Assembly: GCA_039881045.1 (NCBI GenBank)
Contig: JAYWVB010000003.1
Location: 372,001 to 436,000, forward strand
Direction of reading: 5' to 3'
From: Chaetomium olivaceum
Taxonomy: Eukaryota; Ascomycota; Sordariomycetes; Sordariales; Chaetomiaceae
Length of the DNA: 64,000 bases
Part shown: positions 12,767 through 26,500 of the stretch, one piece after another
Position numbering within the stretch: position 1 is the first letter of the stretch
Layout: each line of letters begins with the position of its first letter
The notes under the pieces: generated by a model
The model's database searches: none
Told to the model about the DNA's origin: nothing
Seen by the model: the letters and a program-made list of their open reading frames with translations, nothing else
Translations under genes and position numbers: made by a program

Positions 12767-15700
12767 TCACCCCGATCCACCCTCAAAGCTCAGCCGTAGA
12801 TAATTGTGTTGCAAGATCTCCTCCAACTGCTTATCATCGCAATAATGCGCCAGGTTAATCGCCTTGGTCGCCCACTCCTTGGCACGGTCCGTCTCGTGTG
12901 CGCTGTAGCAGTCGATGGCGTGGTTGAAGGAGGTCGTCACCATCCACTCCAGTTCTTCCTCGGGCCAGGCTGCTTGGCTCTGTCGGGACGGTTAGTATAA
13001 CATATTTTATGGTTAAACAGAGATGTGATGCAGGGGGTGGAGGGGGAGGCAGATGTGGCTTACCTCGCGCAGTTCCCTCGCCTTGTCGCACGCCTCGTCC
13101 AGCAGCCGCATTGCCAGGGTGTCGTCCAATGGTAAAGTTGCCTGAAACAAGCAGCGTGTGTACTTGGCCAACTTGACAGCATCAAAGTTCTCGAGGACCC
13201 ATATCTCGTTGACTATTTTGCGCATGGTCGAATACAAGACTGGTTGGCCGTCAGGGATAGTAGACACGATAAGTGAAGGAAGGGGAGCCATACCTTGACC
13301 TGGAGCATGGGCTCTGAGCAAACTGTCTGCTATCGCCTGGAGTGCCGTAATGTTCTTACACGGTACTATTCTTTGAACAATACTGCCCAAGTCGTCCCAT
13401 TGTTTCAGAGCAATAGCTGCCTCGAAGTCAAACGCCAGTAATGTGGCATGTTTTCGGAGCATGTCAACCGTTGATTGCTCGTCTAGTTGAGGTAAGTATT
13501 TGGGCAGCTCCGTGTCAAACGCCGTGACATGTTTCCGTAGAGTGGCGTAGTCCTCTTGTTGCTTGTCGATATTGTCCTGTGTTCGCGCCAGCGAGACCAG
13601 TGCAGATGAGATGACGAAGTGGGAGAAAAGGGTTTTCAGGGACAACTCAAATTTGGTGCTGAGATCAGAGGGGAAGTGACTGATAATGCCGGTGCATGCA
13701 TTCAGCATTCTTACAACGGAACGGAGTTCCCAGACCGCAGTGTTCTTTAGCGCAAGGTTGTACGCGTTTCTGCTAAACCATTCGAGCTCATCCACTGTAA
13801 ACAGCTTTCGTTCCGGGGAAGCACCTTCTTTCTGCCGCTCAAGTGCTAGAATGACTACCACTATTAGCCATCGTTGGGGTCACTCGAGGAAAACTCACTA
13901 ACCATCATCAAACTCCTGGCACAAATCATTCACAATGGCATTAATATCTGCCCCTGGCCGCTCTGCCAGCAAGTTCAGCAAGCGGATGGTGCACCGGAAC
14001 AAAGCTGGAAGATGTATTGAACTCGGTTCCTTGTACTCATACTTTTCTTGGAGCTTCTTCAGAGCGGAAATGGCACACAAGATGTCGCCAGCCTTCTGAG
14101 ATTCCGCTATGCAGGCGCCAAGATAGTCGAGGTGATCCGGTGCCTGGCCGATAGTGTCGAGACACTTCTCGGCGAGAGTGCGGTCTTCAACCCTGATTGC
14201 CACCTTGAAAGCGAGGTAGGCTGTCATGGGCTCCTTCCAGCTATGTGAGGACATTTTGTGAATGACGGATGCAGCGGAATCTAAGCTGTTTCTTGCGAGG
14301 GCGCACATGAGCAGCTTCCTTGCCGCTGTCAGCATCCCGTCAAGACTTCGCCATAGGTTAGCTTACCTCTCTAGCTTTGACATGTTGCCGGATCCGCAGT
14401 GTTTAAAGACATCGTGTAGCGATAGCTGGCACCAGCTCTCTGCCAAGTCATATTGGCCTTGGCTGTAACTCAATTCCAGCTTTTTCCAGAGCAACTACAA
14501 GACGTCAGTTCAACACCATGGGAACGCCCCGATCTGCAGTGATTTGCCTACCGCTTGCGCCGCCACGGCCGCTTCCGCACTCAAGGGATTTGTCAAACAC
14601 TTGAGCACGCCTTGCACAGCGTCAATCGTCTCGATCGAGTCCCGCTGGTTCGTGATCATCCACACCCGCGTCACGACTGCCTTTTCTATCCACCCGTAGT
14701 TTTCAGCGCTGCTCAGGGTTACGATAAAGTCATCGAGGACAGCACATCCAGCCCCAGGACTCTTGTCATGCAGTTTTCGGATGTGGTGCATGATCAACTT
14801 GAACCCCGAATCTGAGAAGGAGAAGTTCCGTATGATGTATCGTAGAACATCGCCGTAGGCGTCGCTGTCAAAGACCTCGGCAGGCGTTTTTTGAAGTAGC
14901 TCGAGTTTGAGTAGGGAGACAACAAATTTATTACCAGCTTCCGCTTCGATGAAGTCAACGTAGCTTTTGGCTTTATCCAGTCCCTCTGGCGTGCCAGCGC
15001 CGAGGAGTGCGGTCACTAGGGCCTGGAGGATTGCCAGCCGTAGCTCGACGCCTTCGCGAGATAAGTGCTCCAGTTCCTGGCTGTTGATCACCTCGTTGGC
15101 CCGCTCAAACCACTTGACGGCGATTGTAAAATTGCTTCGGGACGCCAGCGACTTCCCGATTTCGTACAATACATCTGCAAGCCGTTCGGTATACTCGGGT
15201 GTAAGAAGGTGACGGAGAAGTTCGGCCTTGGTGTACATGTGTTCAGCAACGTCGAGTCGGTTTTCTACCCAGCACTAGAAGTGTTAACGTAGTCTCCCAA
15301 CACGGCTTGGGCCTGCTTACCATTGCCGTTCTCATGATGAAGTACTCCACTTCCAAACACTGACACTCTCTCACTTCTTCCTCGGGAAGGTCTTTGGACA
15401 TGGTTTGCAACCACCCCTTATAGTCTGTCGTGGTCTGGACCGCCTTGCTGGCCAATTCGATTTCCCCAGCATCTGCGCATGTTAGTTATTTTCTTTGTGA
15501 CACGCACTCTTAACTTACCAACACAATCCCTCACAACCTTCAGCCCCAACTTCATCAACCTCACCACCACCCCCACGCGGCCATTCTCCCTCGGCCTTGC
15601 CACACCAAGCAGATGGAACGCAAGGACCCTCCCATGCAGGTACAGCCTGCCCAGCCTCCCAAGTTTCGACTTCCCCTTTCCATTTCCACCCCCTTTTCCC

Positions 15701-16445
15701 CGCTGCCCACCCACCACCCTCACCCCCCACAACCTCCCCTTTCCCTGACCCTTACCCTCACCCCTCCCCGATCCTCCATCCTCGCCCTCCCCCATACCCG
15801 CCGCAGCATCTTCACCGCGCCTCCTCTCCCCACCCACACCCTCCTCAACGTACCCCCTCTCTCTAGCACGTCTCCACAGCCGCGTACTCACATTCCACAA
15901 CCCCGTGGCAAGCTCATCTACCTCCGGGTCACCGCTCGAGCTAGGAACATAGGTCTGTTGGCACGCGTGTAGGTGTGCGACATGCTTGGCGATGTCGGCG
16001 ACGAGCGTTTCGGTGAGGGGCGTGTCGGATGGGTCGGAGGGCCCGGCGAGGAGTTTGCGGAGGCGCGTTGCGAATTCTGTGTTTTTTTTTTTGCATAACG
16101 TTAGTCATCGGGTTTTGTTTGGGGAAGGGGGGGGGGGGGGTGTTGGGTGTTTGTGTTGTAGGGATGGGGGATGGCTGCCCTATGAAGGGGGAAGGGGCAG
16201 AGGGAGCAGAGGGAGTGATATTGCGAGATGGTACTGGGTTAGGCACGGGAGGAGAGGAGAGGCTGGAGAGAGGTTGAGGAAAAAAACAGCAGGGTGAATA
16301 TGGGAAAGGTGCGCTGCTGCTGGCAAGGTTTGCTCTCCTAAAGCACAAGAGATATGATCAACATACCGATTGCTGCGTCAATTCGCTTTTCGGATTTACT
16401 GGCCGATTGAGAGGAGGCATGCCTGGGCGTTCGTGTAGGAGGCAT
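12767..16445 (-). CDS. spo22: meiosis-specific TPR protein Spo22/Zip4
   Basis: Eight exons (16445-16367, 16076-15519, 15472-15321, 15274-14552, 14494-14367, 14318-13903, 13860-13064, 12979-12767) join with consistent phases into 1021 residues ending in TGA, with no frame damage. The central part carries the SPO22/ZIP4 family signature around DELEWFSRNAYNLALK, and most of the chain is helical TPR-like repeats (for example the block KWFERANEVI). Zip4/Spo22 is a synaptonemal-complex initiation (ZMM) factor needed for meiotic crossovers, and it acts on chromosomes. Exon 2 contains a Gly/Lys-rich low-complexity insert (about residues 80-125). Intron 1 is unusually long (290 bp) and carries a G14 and a T11 run. 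The acceptor of exon 6 (caag) is weaker than the others. Function is assigned from family similarity. Confidence 0.88.
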
Positions 16446-16959
16446 GATTGGACACGAATTGGAGCGCGTCGCTCTCAAGCGGTCGTTGTATTCGAACGAA
16501 ATCAGATTTCGGACCTCAAAACAAGCAGAGGCTTGGGATATGTTGAATGGTATATATCAGTCCGCAATCGAGAGAAAAAAGAGAAAGAAATTAGTGGCAA
16601 GTAGTTAATTTCTGCCTGAACATCTCAACGACCATCCCAGGGAAGGCGCGATGATAGTCCTCCCTCCACTCACATATAGTTAATGGCCTCGCAACCCTAA
16701 TTTCTTGTTTTGGATAGGAATATTCCCCATCCACGAATGCAACCCGTCCTTTTTTCTGTGTCCCATTCCAGTGAAAACCCAGTATCCTCCAATACACCAA
16801 TAAAATCTAAAGAAATGTACAAATATATGTACCAAACCAGTCCCAAAACTGAGCCGCAGGAACTGTGGCGTTTTGCTGAATTGTAGGACCCGCGTATTAC
16901 GTGAAGGGTCTGATAGAAAGCATGCAGCTATGTGAAGTTGTTATCAACGTCGGGTATAG
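16446..16959. other. intergenic, Spo22 promoter and acuM 3' flank
   Basis: No coding sequence is seen. Both neighbours are transcribed leftward, so this short AT-richer gap must hold the Spo22 promoter. Confidence 0.5.
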
Positions 16960-19033
16960 TTATGACTCGGTGTCGGGGTCGTGGGGGAGGAAATTGCCGA
17001 TAATTAAGCTCGGGCTGGGATGGTAAGCAAAGTGGTAATCGATGAAAAACAGGGCACCCACATTTTATGATCGTCTCTGCGGATCCTAAATGAGAAACAG
17101 CAGTTGATGACGGATTTCTTTTTATCCTCGTCAGGGCTCTGCAGTGAGCAGGCGGTAAGGAGTGTGTCGTGGGCCGCGTCGAATGCGATGGTTCCAAACT
17201 CCTCCCAGTACCTGACATTCGACTCTTCCGTCAATATTTGATGGAGCGCAATTTTACCCTAACGGTTGGTTAGCCAGGATACGTCACACTCTGCAACGGG
17301 CTTGGACTTACTCCTCGTAGGTCCTCGACCGGCACCCCGATGAGTTCGGCCATCTCTTTGTTCCCCCTGAAAATCTCACCTGTCCGCCTCCAGCAACACG
17401 CCGGGACGGCCATGCTGGCGAACACACGGTCGTAGTCCATGAGGGTCCGCTCGAACCACATCTCCACCAACACTAGGTCCATATCGGTCAAGTCCTTGAT
17501 CTTCTCACGAAACTTGGGCCGAAAGCGATCAAGCTGCCTGAGGATCTTCTGCTTCGATGACGCGGAAACATGGCCATCCAGGTAACTCCCCAGGCGGGTG
17601 TACCCGTTGATGTAGTTGAACGGCTTCAACAGCCCGGCCTCGTACTTGGCCTCCAGCACCTGGCGCATGCGCTCTTCAGGCGCGCTGCCCGACGGATCTG
17701 CCGCCTGGAGGTAGTATGCGCGGGTCTTATCCACGGGGAGGGCGCTGTCGGGCCTGGCGATGCTCTTGCCCTGCTCGGCATTGGGCGGAGGCGCAGAACT
17801 CCCCTGGACGGCACTCGGGGGGAGCATGGCGGCGGTGCTGGGGAACCCCGAGGCCGCGTCGGGTTGCTGCTGGTCATCGCCCAAGCGCGCCGTGTCGAGC
17901 AGGCTGGTCTGCAAAAAGTCATTCAAGAGGTCGAACTCATTCGTGAACTCGGGGGCAACCACATGGCTGGGATGGAAGTTGTGCATATCGTGGTAAGGGT
18001 TTTGTGAAGCCAGCCAGGCGTCAGAGAAGCCGGAAACTGCGGAACGGTAAGCTTCAGCTCCTGCGGACCTCAGACACGGACGGTGCCCCAGGTGAGATTC
18101 CAGCCACCTACACTGACTCATGGCGCCCAGGGCGCTGCTTGCTATGCTGGGCACGGGTGTGGGTTGCACGAGCTGGATGGGGTTATTGCTCCGGTCCGCT
18201 AGCGCCGCAGCATCAAAGGCCGCCTTCGCCGTCTGTCCCAGCCCGTTGCCCATGACCGAGTCGAACGAGGATGCTTTCATGGCGCCGGCATTCTGGCTGG
18301 TAGAGCTGCTAGATCCCGTATCCGGCTGCGGCGCAGGGTCCTGCACCGTGGATGGCGCCAGGCTCTTGGACTTCTTGGTCTCCTGCTCACGGGGCTCGTC
18401 ATGACATAGATGCCCAATGTTGCGCTTGATGCATCTTGTACACGGCCTCTCCTGTTCACAAAGCACAATGGGGGTCAACGTCTGCCCGGTAACCGGACCA
18501 AAGGGCCCGGATGGGTACGGAGTAGGGGGATGATGGGGGGGGGGGGCACATACGAGATCACACGTCATGTGCTAGGCGACAGGACATGGTTAGCCACTTG
18601 AACCACTCGACTTGTGCATCTTGTTGCCGTATCCGGCTGGGTGGACGCCTGTGTGCCGCTGCAGGATGCACTCCGCGGTGGCAGCCACAACCGCGACACC
18701 CGCTGAAGGGGGAAGGGGGGCCCAATGACTAGACAGGGGTTGTGTGTACGTCTGGCGCATTGGGGTCAGTGACTTACAGATCGGCGGCAGTAGATGCAGG
18801 CTGCGAAGAAGGGGTGGACACAGTTAGCGTAGGGAACACGCAGTAGAGAGAGGGCAGAGCATAACACAGCGCGCCACTAACTCACCATGATTCACTTTGC
18901 GCCGCTTCTTGGGGGTCCTGTGGGCGCTGTCGGCGGCAGATACACGCTGATCGTGGGGCTGGGCCTCGTCCTCGGACCTGGAGGTTTTGCCCTCGCTCCC
19001 GGTCGTCCTCTCCATGGCTTCGGGTGCCGTCAT
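16960..19033 (-). CDS. acuM: Zn2Cys6 transcription activator of gluconeogenesis, AcuM/Rds2 type
   Basis: Exons 19033-18886, 18800-18778, 18571-18554, 18451-17312, 17258-17062 and 17014-16960 join in phase to 526 codons. The DNA-binding domain reads ACIYCRRSHMTC, then ERPCTRCIKRNIGHLC: six Cys of a binuclear zinc cluster preceded by a basic KKRRK. A PAS-like domain follows in the C-terminal half (FNYINGYTRLGSYL through WRRTGEIF), and the family-typical C-terminal IPSLIIGNFLP is recovered only by using the last 47-bp intron. AcuM-type proteins activate gluconeogenic genes such as PEPCK and FBPase, and the zinc-cluster sequence fits AcuM better than AcuK. The cluster is split over four exons, two of only 23 and 18 nt. 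A 75-nt in-frame GT-AG segment (18111-18037) may be a further intron, which would give 501 residues. Confidence 0.87.
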
Positions 19034-21463
19034 TGTCTAGTGGGAGCAGCTCCCATTGGGTCTCGGGGTTACGCAACGGGCGTCCAGTTCGCAGCTCATT
19101 TGAGCAGGGCCGACGGCTCCTCGCAGGTATTGGTGACGATTCGATGGCGGTTCCGACGCAGCGGCTGCTGTTCTGTTGTTTCCCGGATCTGCCAGGTGCT
19201 GCTGCCGGCGCTGTGTGTCCCAGGACTTCCCACTGCTGTTGTGGTGTTCCTCGGTCCCCTGCTGCTGCAACTGCTGTCTCGGCTTGTTCGTGACTGTTGA
19301 GTGCGGCCGTGGTCGGCTCGAGTTGCCGTGATAACTGTCGCGTGTTCTGCGCTGATTATTTTATTGGTATGGGTATCAAAAGCATGGCGCTGTGGAATTG
19401 ATAGCATTCCGGGGGCTGTCGCGACTGTCAAGGCGGGTGTTGCAGTCAGGCGGCAGTCGCTGGCTCAAGTTCGAGAAGCCGGAAATCGCTCTCCACCTGC
19501 AAGGCAATCCGTGGACCTTTGTGGGCGCAGCGGGTCGGCCTGCCGGGGTGGCTTTTTGGGCTTGCAGTGCAGTGCTTGCCGGGGCGGGGCGAGTTCGAAC
19601 AGAACCGAGGGGTAACTTTTTTTGGCGCTAACAGGGGTTAGGTGGGTGGGACTCGAGCGGCATGGCTCATTGAGCTGCTCGATTGGCTCAGCTTTTGTTT
19701 TCCGATTTTGTCTCTGATCTCGAATTTGACCTCCGCGGCTTCTAAGCTCGTTCTCCTCTCGATTTCTAGCCTGGCAGCAGAAAAGAACGGAACATATTGC
19801 TACGATGGTTTCAAAATATCAAACTGACTCCCCGGCGCAACCCAATTTCTTGCCATCGTCAGCCTGCAGTGCCCAGCCTGTCATCATGCGAGTTATTTCC
19901 ATTTTGGGTTGGCTTCCTGAGACCTCGGCCAGCAAGCCGTGTCAGCCTGTCCTTCATCCATCAGTTTTGGAGGCCGAGTTCGCTCCCTCCAATTGCCTGT
20001 CTGGGAAAGCACCAAAGCACCTCATTGTTCTCGCTTCACCCAGGCCCAATTTTTTGACGTAGAATCATGGGCCATGGACTCGCCATTTTGGGAAGAATTG
20101 GGCCATCACAAAAAAGATTGCTGATGGAAAGGCGGGCCGGGGTGAAAGATTTTCTGCGTATGTAACCTGTACGAATAACTTCAAGCGCATATCATGCTGC
20201 TAGATACCAATACAAACCTTTCTTAGGTAGCACAGAGTTGTCTTTGTGATGGCTAACTCTGACCGACTTTCAATGCAATACCGCTCGTTCCATTTTGCTG
20301 TAGGCCACCGATTCTCCATGTCCTCTCCGAATTTACTTGCTGCTCAAGGGCTGAAAGAGCGAAGTACTTTGCAATCAGTCTCATTCGAAAACCGGAATCA
20401 GTTCTGTGAATAATGCTAGGGATAATATTCGCCATGCTCAACGCCTGGCTGAGGTAAATCCACACTTACTTACAGATGCCATACCTCGGGCCAAATCACG
20501 ATACCACCGCGGGGCCGGATGGAACCTTTAATGCTGCGACTTCTCTCGAGGCTTTCCAACCTGAGACTGGCAGTGCTTAGGGGATTGTGCAGACGAGTTC
20601 GTTTGCTGTCACATGTCAACAAGACAAGCCCAAACCTCTGTATAATAATGCATTAAGCACTCCGTCAACGGGCAAGCAAGCCTCAACGTAGGTAGGTATG
20701 TACATACCTAGCCGCGTGTAAGTAAAATGTGGATATCCATCTTGTGTTATCTCTATGTAGCTTCATTCGCTATTCCATGCCTGGTATTCTCACCTGCTAC
20801 TGTCATCTCCACGTCGTTCGCTGTGTCATCGGCTACCTGTGCTCCCTTCTGTCCATAGTGAGGTGCAAGTGGTAACAGAGTAACGGGTAGGTACGCTTGG
20901 CATACATGGGTTGAGTCGCCACGTTTCTAAATAAGAGACAAGCGCCCCATTACTTAATTTGAGTAATATCTTAGATGTCATGAGCGTTGAATCCATTCAA
21001 TACCTCCTGGGAGACATCATATTCCCTGTCACCTCATATTTATAGCTGTTAAGTCTGCATCCTTGTGTAGGCCGACCCGGAATGGAGGGAACCGGGTATG
21101 CGGATGTGGGGTGAGCTTGTGATCTGGTGGGGTTTCCGTTTGTCCTTATGGAAATGCTGGGCACTCTGGGGCAGCTTGGCTTGACTGGACCCACGCGTCT
21201 TGCCTTCCATCGCGTTCCCGCCATTCGCTGTTCGGAATCCATCCCACCATCCCACTGCATGACTACCTTTCTCTCATTACCATCCGTCTCTCTTACCTTA
21301 GGTGGCTTGCGCGCTGTCTCCGCTATGCTGCCGACTACCTACGGTTGGAAGCTATAGACACTGATAATAATCACTTGATCCTGCACGTTCGCACCTTCTT
21401 TCCAACTTAGCGTGCGGGTTTCAGTTTTGGTCGTGGTGGCCCTCCGATCCCGCTATCGCCGCC
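19034..21463. other. long intergenic region between divergent acuM and RING gene
   Basis: About 2.4 kb with no protein-like open frame. It is bounded by the start of acuM (leftward) and of the RING gene (rightward), so it holds both promoters. The acuM side is G/T-rich with many short upstream ATGs. A long regulated promoter would suit a transcription-factor gene, but no defined site was recognised. Confidence 0.5.
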
Positions 21464-22882
21464 ATGCCACCTCCAAATACCCCGGAGGAAGGGGTGGCAG
21501 CGACAGCCTTACGACCGGCCGATGATGATAGCTTTCGAGTTGCCTCTCCAAGCAGCGCCATGGCTCATGCGTCACAAGAAGAAGCCTGTATTGCGAAGCT
21601 CGACTTTCAGAACATCGAGTACATCGAACCAGTTGACGAGACTCTCCTCTGCCCAGTATGCAAAACACCGTTTCACTCACCCATCACCACGCCATGCGGC
21701 CACACCTTTTGTGCGGGGTGTATCAACCGAGCACTCGAGACACAACCGAGGTGTCCAATTGACCGCCAGCCGATCAACAAGACTTGCGACTACGTACGAC
21801 TGCCCTTGATCATCAAAGAGCAGCTGGATCGCCTCCAGGTCAAATGCCCAAACAAGGGCTGTGACTATCAGTGCTCCCGCGAGCACCTCGAGGGCCACTA
21901 TGAGCGTCGCTGCGAATACACTCAGGTCCAATGCCCCGACCCAACCTGCTCCCAGCTCACCTACGCGGGACGCGGCGGCTGAGAATGGGTGTCTGCACCA
22001 GGATGTCACCTGCGAGTTTTGCGACAAGACCATCACTTTTGTGGAGATTAGCACGCACCACGCCTTGGACTGCGAAGGTGCCATGACCGAATGCCCGGAA
22101 TGCAAGGAACAGGTGGTACGCCACTACCTCATAAAGCATAAAACACTGGATTGTGTCGAGAGCACTGTATTATGCAAGTGGCACACACTGCGGGTTGTAA
22201 AGTGGTGGACAAGCGGCGGAATGTTCAGGACCATGAACAAGACGGATGCTCTTTTGAGACCGTGGGCCGTTTGATGCAGAAGCAGGTCGAAGACCGCAAG
22301 ATCATTGACGAGCTGGTCGGACGACTGAACAAAGTCGAACTTGCCCAAAGCAAGAAACGCGAGCGGCGGCTCACCCAGCGGGTTGGCGGATCGTCCCTCC
22401 CGAGTTCCTCGCGCAGCGCCGCAGCCGCCAACGTTCCCGGCATTGCTCTCAACAACAATATGCCCCCCTTATTCCCAGACTCGACAGACGACGGTGAAAC
22501 AGGGGGGTCACCAGAAGATTACCTGCTGGCGCAATTCGAGAGGCTAGAGACGCAGGTGGAGCTCCTCCGGAAGCAGTCTCTGGAGATGGACGCGCGCCAG
22601 TCCCACATCATCCTACAGCATGCGACGCATTTCAGTGAACACCTCACAGAAATCGGCAACAAGGTCGGCGTCGTCAACATGCACATGTCCTGGCTCATGA
22701 GCCTGCAGCGTCAGAGCCACGCGCAACAGCGTGCCGGGTCGACCACGGGGTCGGCCAACTCCGGCATGTCTCACGGAAGTGCCGCCGGTGGTGCTAGGCC
22801 GGGGTCCTCTGGTGAAGGCAGTAGTGCCGGGGAGAGTCGGCGAAATAGCGAGGGGCGGTCAGAGACCCTTTACCGGCTTTGA
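21464..22882 (+). CDS. RING finger / TRAF-type zinc finger protein (putative E3 ubiquitin ligase)
   Basis: The N-terminal RING (C3HC4) is clear: CPVC, CGHTFC, C..C and CPIDRQ, about residues 65-105. TRAF-type zinc fingers follow, with repeated C/H pairs from CPNKGCDY through CDKTI to CPECKEQVVRHYL. A coiled-coil-like segment (QFERLETQVELLRKQSLEM) and a Ser/Gly-rich tail complete it. Such proteins act as E3 ligases or signalling adaptors; the substrate is unknown. The frame changes at about 21965 (one base surplus or two missing) and returns at about 22190 in a CACACA run. The two shifts cancel and the overall length, 1419 nt, is divisible by three (472 residues). Conserved Cys/His positions are kept through the shifted stretch, which favours sequence error over decay. 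Confidence 0.8.
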
Positions 22883-23580
22883 AGGTATGGATGACGGTGA
22901 TGATGTCCATGATTGTTGATTCTTGTATGTGTTTTGTCTGCGCTATTAAGTCGCCTTGGAGTTGGCTGGGGGCGGTTGTTGAAGTGATGATACTTAAGGA
23001 GTTAGGTGTTGATTTGCTGTCGTTGCAGAGGGTTATACTTGTAGACTCCCACAAGGGAGGCGGCGTTACTAGGAATAAGGGGTTGGGAGTGTTAGGAGGA
23101 CTGGCATGTCCGTGTCACCTATTACTACAATATACATCCTACACGTGTTTACTGTAGATTCAAATGGTGCAACAAAACGCTCGATACGGATAGTCAATTT
23201 CTTGTGTATGCCCCCTTTGCGCCCTCTTTGTGGTCGTGTAGAACGGACCTACCTAAGGTCGTCTCAACAAAGTGCTTATCGATAAGAAAACAATCGCTTA
23301 ACTAATAATTTCCACGGGTCTTCCATTGCTTGCTCTTGCGTCAGCAACAGCCCTGCAGCAAACAGGGGACACCAGGCTCCAATCGATAGCGCCCCCCAGC
23401 CTGGAGCTCTGTTTAAACCCCGCCATCAACCCAAACTGGTCGTGAGGCCGGAAGTGCAGGCAACATCTGTTACGGTTCTTCAACCTCTCATTTTCTGTTT
23501 GTGGTCTTTTCGTCGGCTGCGGTTTTCTTCGATTCTCTCCCGGCTTCAATCTCCCGAAAACGCCGTTGACAACCAAGAAA
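22883..23580. other. intergenic, E4 promoter
   Basis: 3' flank of the RING gene and promoter of the E4 gene. The last 120 bp before 23581 are CT-rich with a CAAGAAA-ATG start context. No other gene is seen. Confidence 0.5.
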
Positions 23581-26500
23581 ATGGATCCGAACGAGCAGCC
23601 GCCCCCGGCAGCGACGCCCGATGCGCCAGACCAAGAGACGATGGAACAGATCCGTCGACGGAGACTGGCGAAATTGGGAGGCCCGTCGGGGCCAGGCACA
23701 CCTGCCGCAGGGTCACCAAGCACCGAGGCACCGTCCGCTCCGGGACAAAGTTCCTCGGGGCCCGGAACCGACAGGGCGACACCGAAAGAAGCCGAGAAGC
23801 CCGCACCGGTGAACACTCAGCCCAAAATTAACATCTCGTCTACCCCGGCATCAGCAGCAACCCCCCAGAGTGCCAACAGCCCGAGTAGTAGCAGACCAGG
23901 TAGTACAAACAGCCACGGCTTCCGAACCAAGAGACATGCATCGGATGTTGACGGGCCTTCAGCGAGTGCGCCGCCCAAGAAACAGACAACCCCCGCCGCG
24001 CCGGAAACGATCGATGACTATGCCGACCGCATCCTCTCTACGATCTTCCGCTTTACCGTCGACCCCGGCCGCACGACGAGCACAAATGGCCAGAAGCTGG
24101 CCTTCCTGGCGAACCTGAGCGCGGACCTCGCGGATGAGGGCGCACCGCTCAAGCTGTCTGTCGATAGGCTGGAGGAGGCGATTATGGAGGCCGCGACAGC
24201 TATTCCGCACGACAGGCCGCTATTCGACTATTTGCTGTCGTGCTGGAAGCGGGTGGTGAAGACCATAAAGGTGCTCCGTAATCCGACACCGGAGAAAGAG
24301 GCGCTTCTCAAAGAGGCCAGGAGGTTATGTTTTAGCAACTGCATTTTTGCGTTGACAGTGCCGGAACTGTTCAGGTATGCTTGGATTGGAAGGGTGGGTT
24401 TACGGGGCTATGCTAACATTTTGGGACCGTGAAGCCGAGAGCCGAACCCGCTTCATGACACCTTCGTACCATACCTCCTGCGCGAGGTAGAGACCGACAA
24501 TGGCTTGTGTATGGACTTCTTTGGAGAGGCCATAGCTCGATTGGAGGAGGATGAGACTATCGGTGCGCTATTCACCAAGGCCATGGTGGACATCAGCAAC
24601 AAGTTGGCGACGATGAACATGAATGATGACTACAAGCCCTGCGTCAACGTGAGTTTAAATATTGATATGCGGGCTCCCGTCGCTGACCTTGCCAGGCACT
24701 CTTGACATATACCAGGTTCCCACCCCTCCTAAATGCCCTAGCAAAAGACCCGTGCTTCCAGATGGCACTTTCAGCGCCTGGCATTGAGAAGAACACGATC
24801 CTTGGACCGTTCTTTAGGATATCGCCGCTCCAGCCAGAGGTGACGACAGTTTACTTCACAGGGCCGAGGACGATGGATAAGGGGCGCATTCAGGCGTCGC
24901 AGAGCGCCCTGCAGATGACGTTGGGGGCGCACCAGACGGATCTTAGGACTATCGTCAACGCCTTCATCCGCGCGAGTCCCCAGGCCAGAAATAAGATTCT
25001 GGACTGGTTTGCCTACGTTATGAATGCCAATCACAAGAGACGCGCCATGCAAGTCGACCCTAGGGAGGTTTCGTCGGACGGCTTCATGATCAACGTTACT
25101 GTCATTCTTGATACGCTCTGTGAGCCCTTCATGGACAGCAACTTTTCCAAAGTGGAACGGATCGACGTTGGCTACTTCAGGAGGAACCCGAGGGTCGATA
25201 TCAAGGACGAGACGAAGCTCAATGCGGACCAGGCGCAGTCCGATGCCTTTTACGCAAACAAGCTAGAGGGGGAGTCGAACTTTATCACGGAGATTTTCTT
25301 CTTGACCCTGGCGGCACATCACTATGGCAGCGAGGCGGCAAATTCCAAGATGAAGAACCTTGATAGGGATATCAAGCACTACGAGAAGAACATTGCTATG
25401 ATGGAGGCGGAGCGGCACAAACTCATACATCGACCGGAGCAGCTTCGGGTGTTGGATGAGGCTGTCAAGCGGCACACGGCCGTGCTGGAGCGCTCCATGG
25501 CGCTGAAATTCTCCATCGAGGGCATCCTCTTGGAACAGAAGATGCAAAGCCGGTCGCTGCAGTTTATGCGCTATGTCACTGTATGGCTGTTAAGAGTCGC
25601 CAGCCAGACAGCGTACACCCCGGACAAGCCGTTGAAGCTCCCTCTGTCCGTGGATCAGCCCGAGGCCTTCAAGTGCCTGCCAGAGTACGCACTGCAGGAC
25701 GTCGTCGACAACTTCAAGTTCGTCTTCCGCTACATCCCGCAAGTCATCCTGTCTGCAGCGGGTGACGAGATGATCGCACTCTGCATCACTTTCCTGGAGT
25801 CGTCAGAGTACATCAAGAATCCGTACTTGAAGTCGTCGCTTGTCACGCTGCTATCGCACGGGACATGGCCGACTTATCACATGAAGAAGGGGGTCCTCGG
25901 TGATGCGATGACCACCACTAAGTTCGCAAATAACTACCTGCTGCACGCCGTCATGAAATTCTACATAGAGTGCGAGTCGACGGGCGCTCACACGGCTTTC
26001 TACGACAAATTTAACATCCGGTTCGAGATCTTCCAGGTCATCAAGTGTATTTGGGCCAACGATGTGTACCGACAACAACTGGTCCAATCTAGCAGGTGAG
26101 CGTCATTTCTGTGTACTTACCGTCCTCTAGTACTAACTCTAGTAGATCGAACCGCGCGTTCTTCGTCCGCTTCGTCAACCTCTTGATGAACGACGCGACC
26201 TACGTCCTAGACGAAGGCCTTAGCAAGTTCCCCAAGATTCACGACCTGCAAGCCCGCCTTCGGGACCCAAGCCTCTCGCAAGAAGACCGCGAGAAGACTG
26301 AAGAGGAACTCCGCACGGCTGAGGGCCAGGCAACGTCGTACATGCAGCTAGCCAATGAGACGGTTAGCATGATGAAGCTCTTCACCAACTCCCTGGTCGA
26401 CTCCTTCACCATGCCCGAAATCGTCCAGCGCCTGGCTGGCATGCTCGACTACAACCTCGAGATCCTGACGGGTCCCAAATCCAAGACCCTGAAGGTCGAG

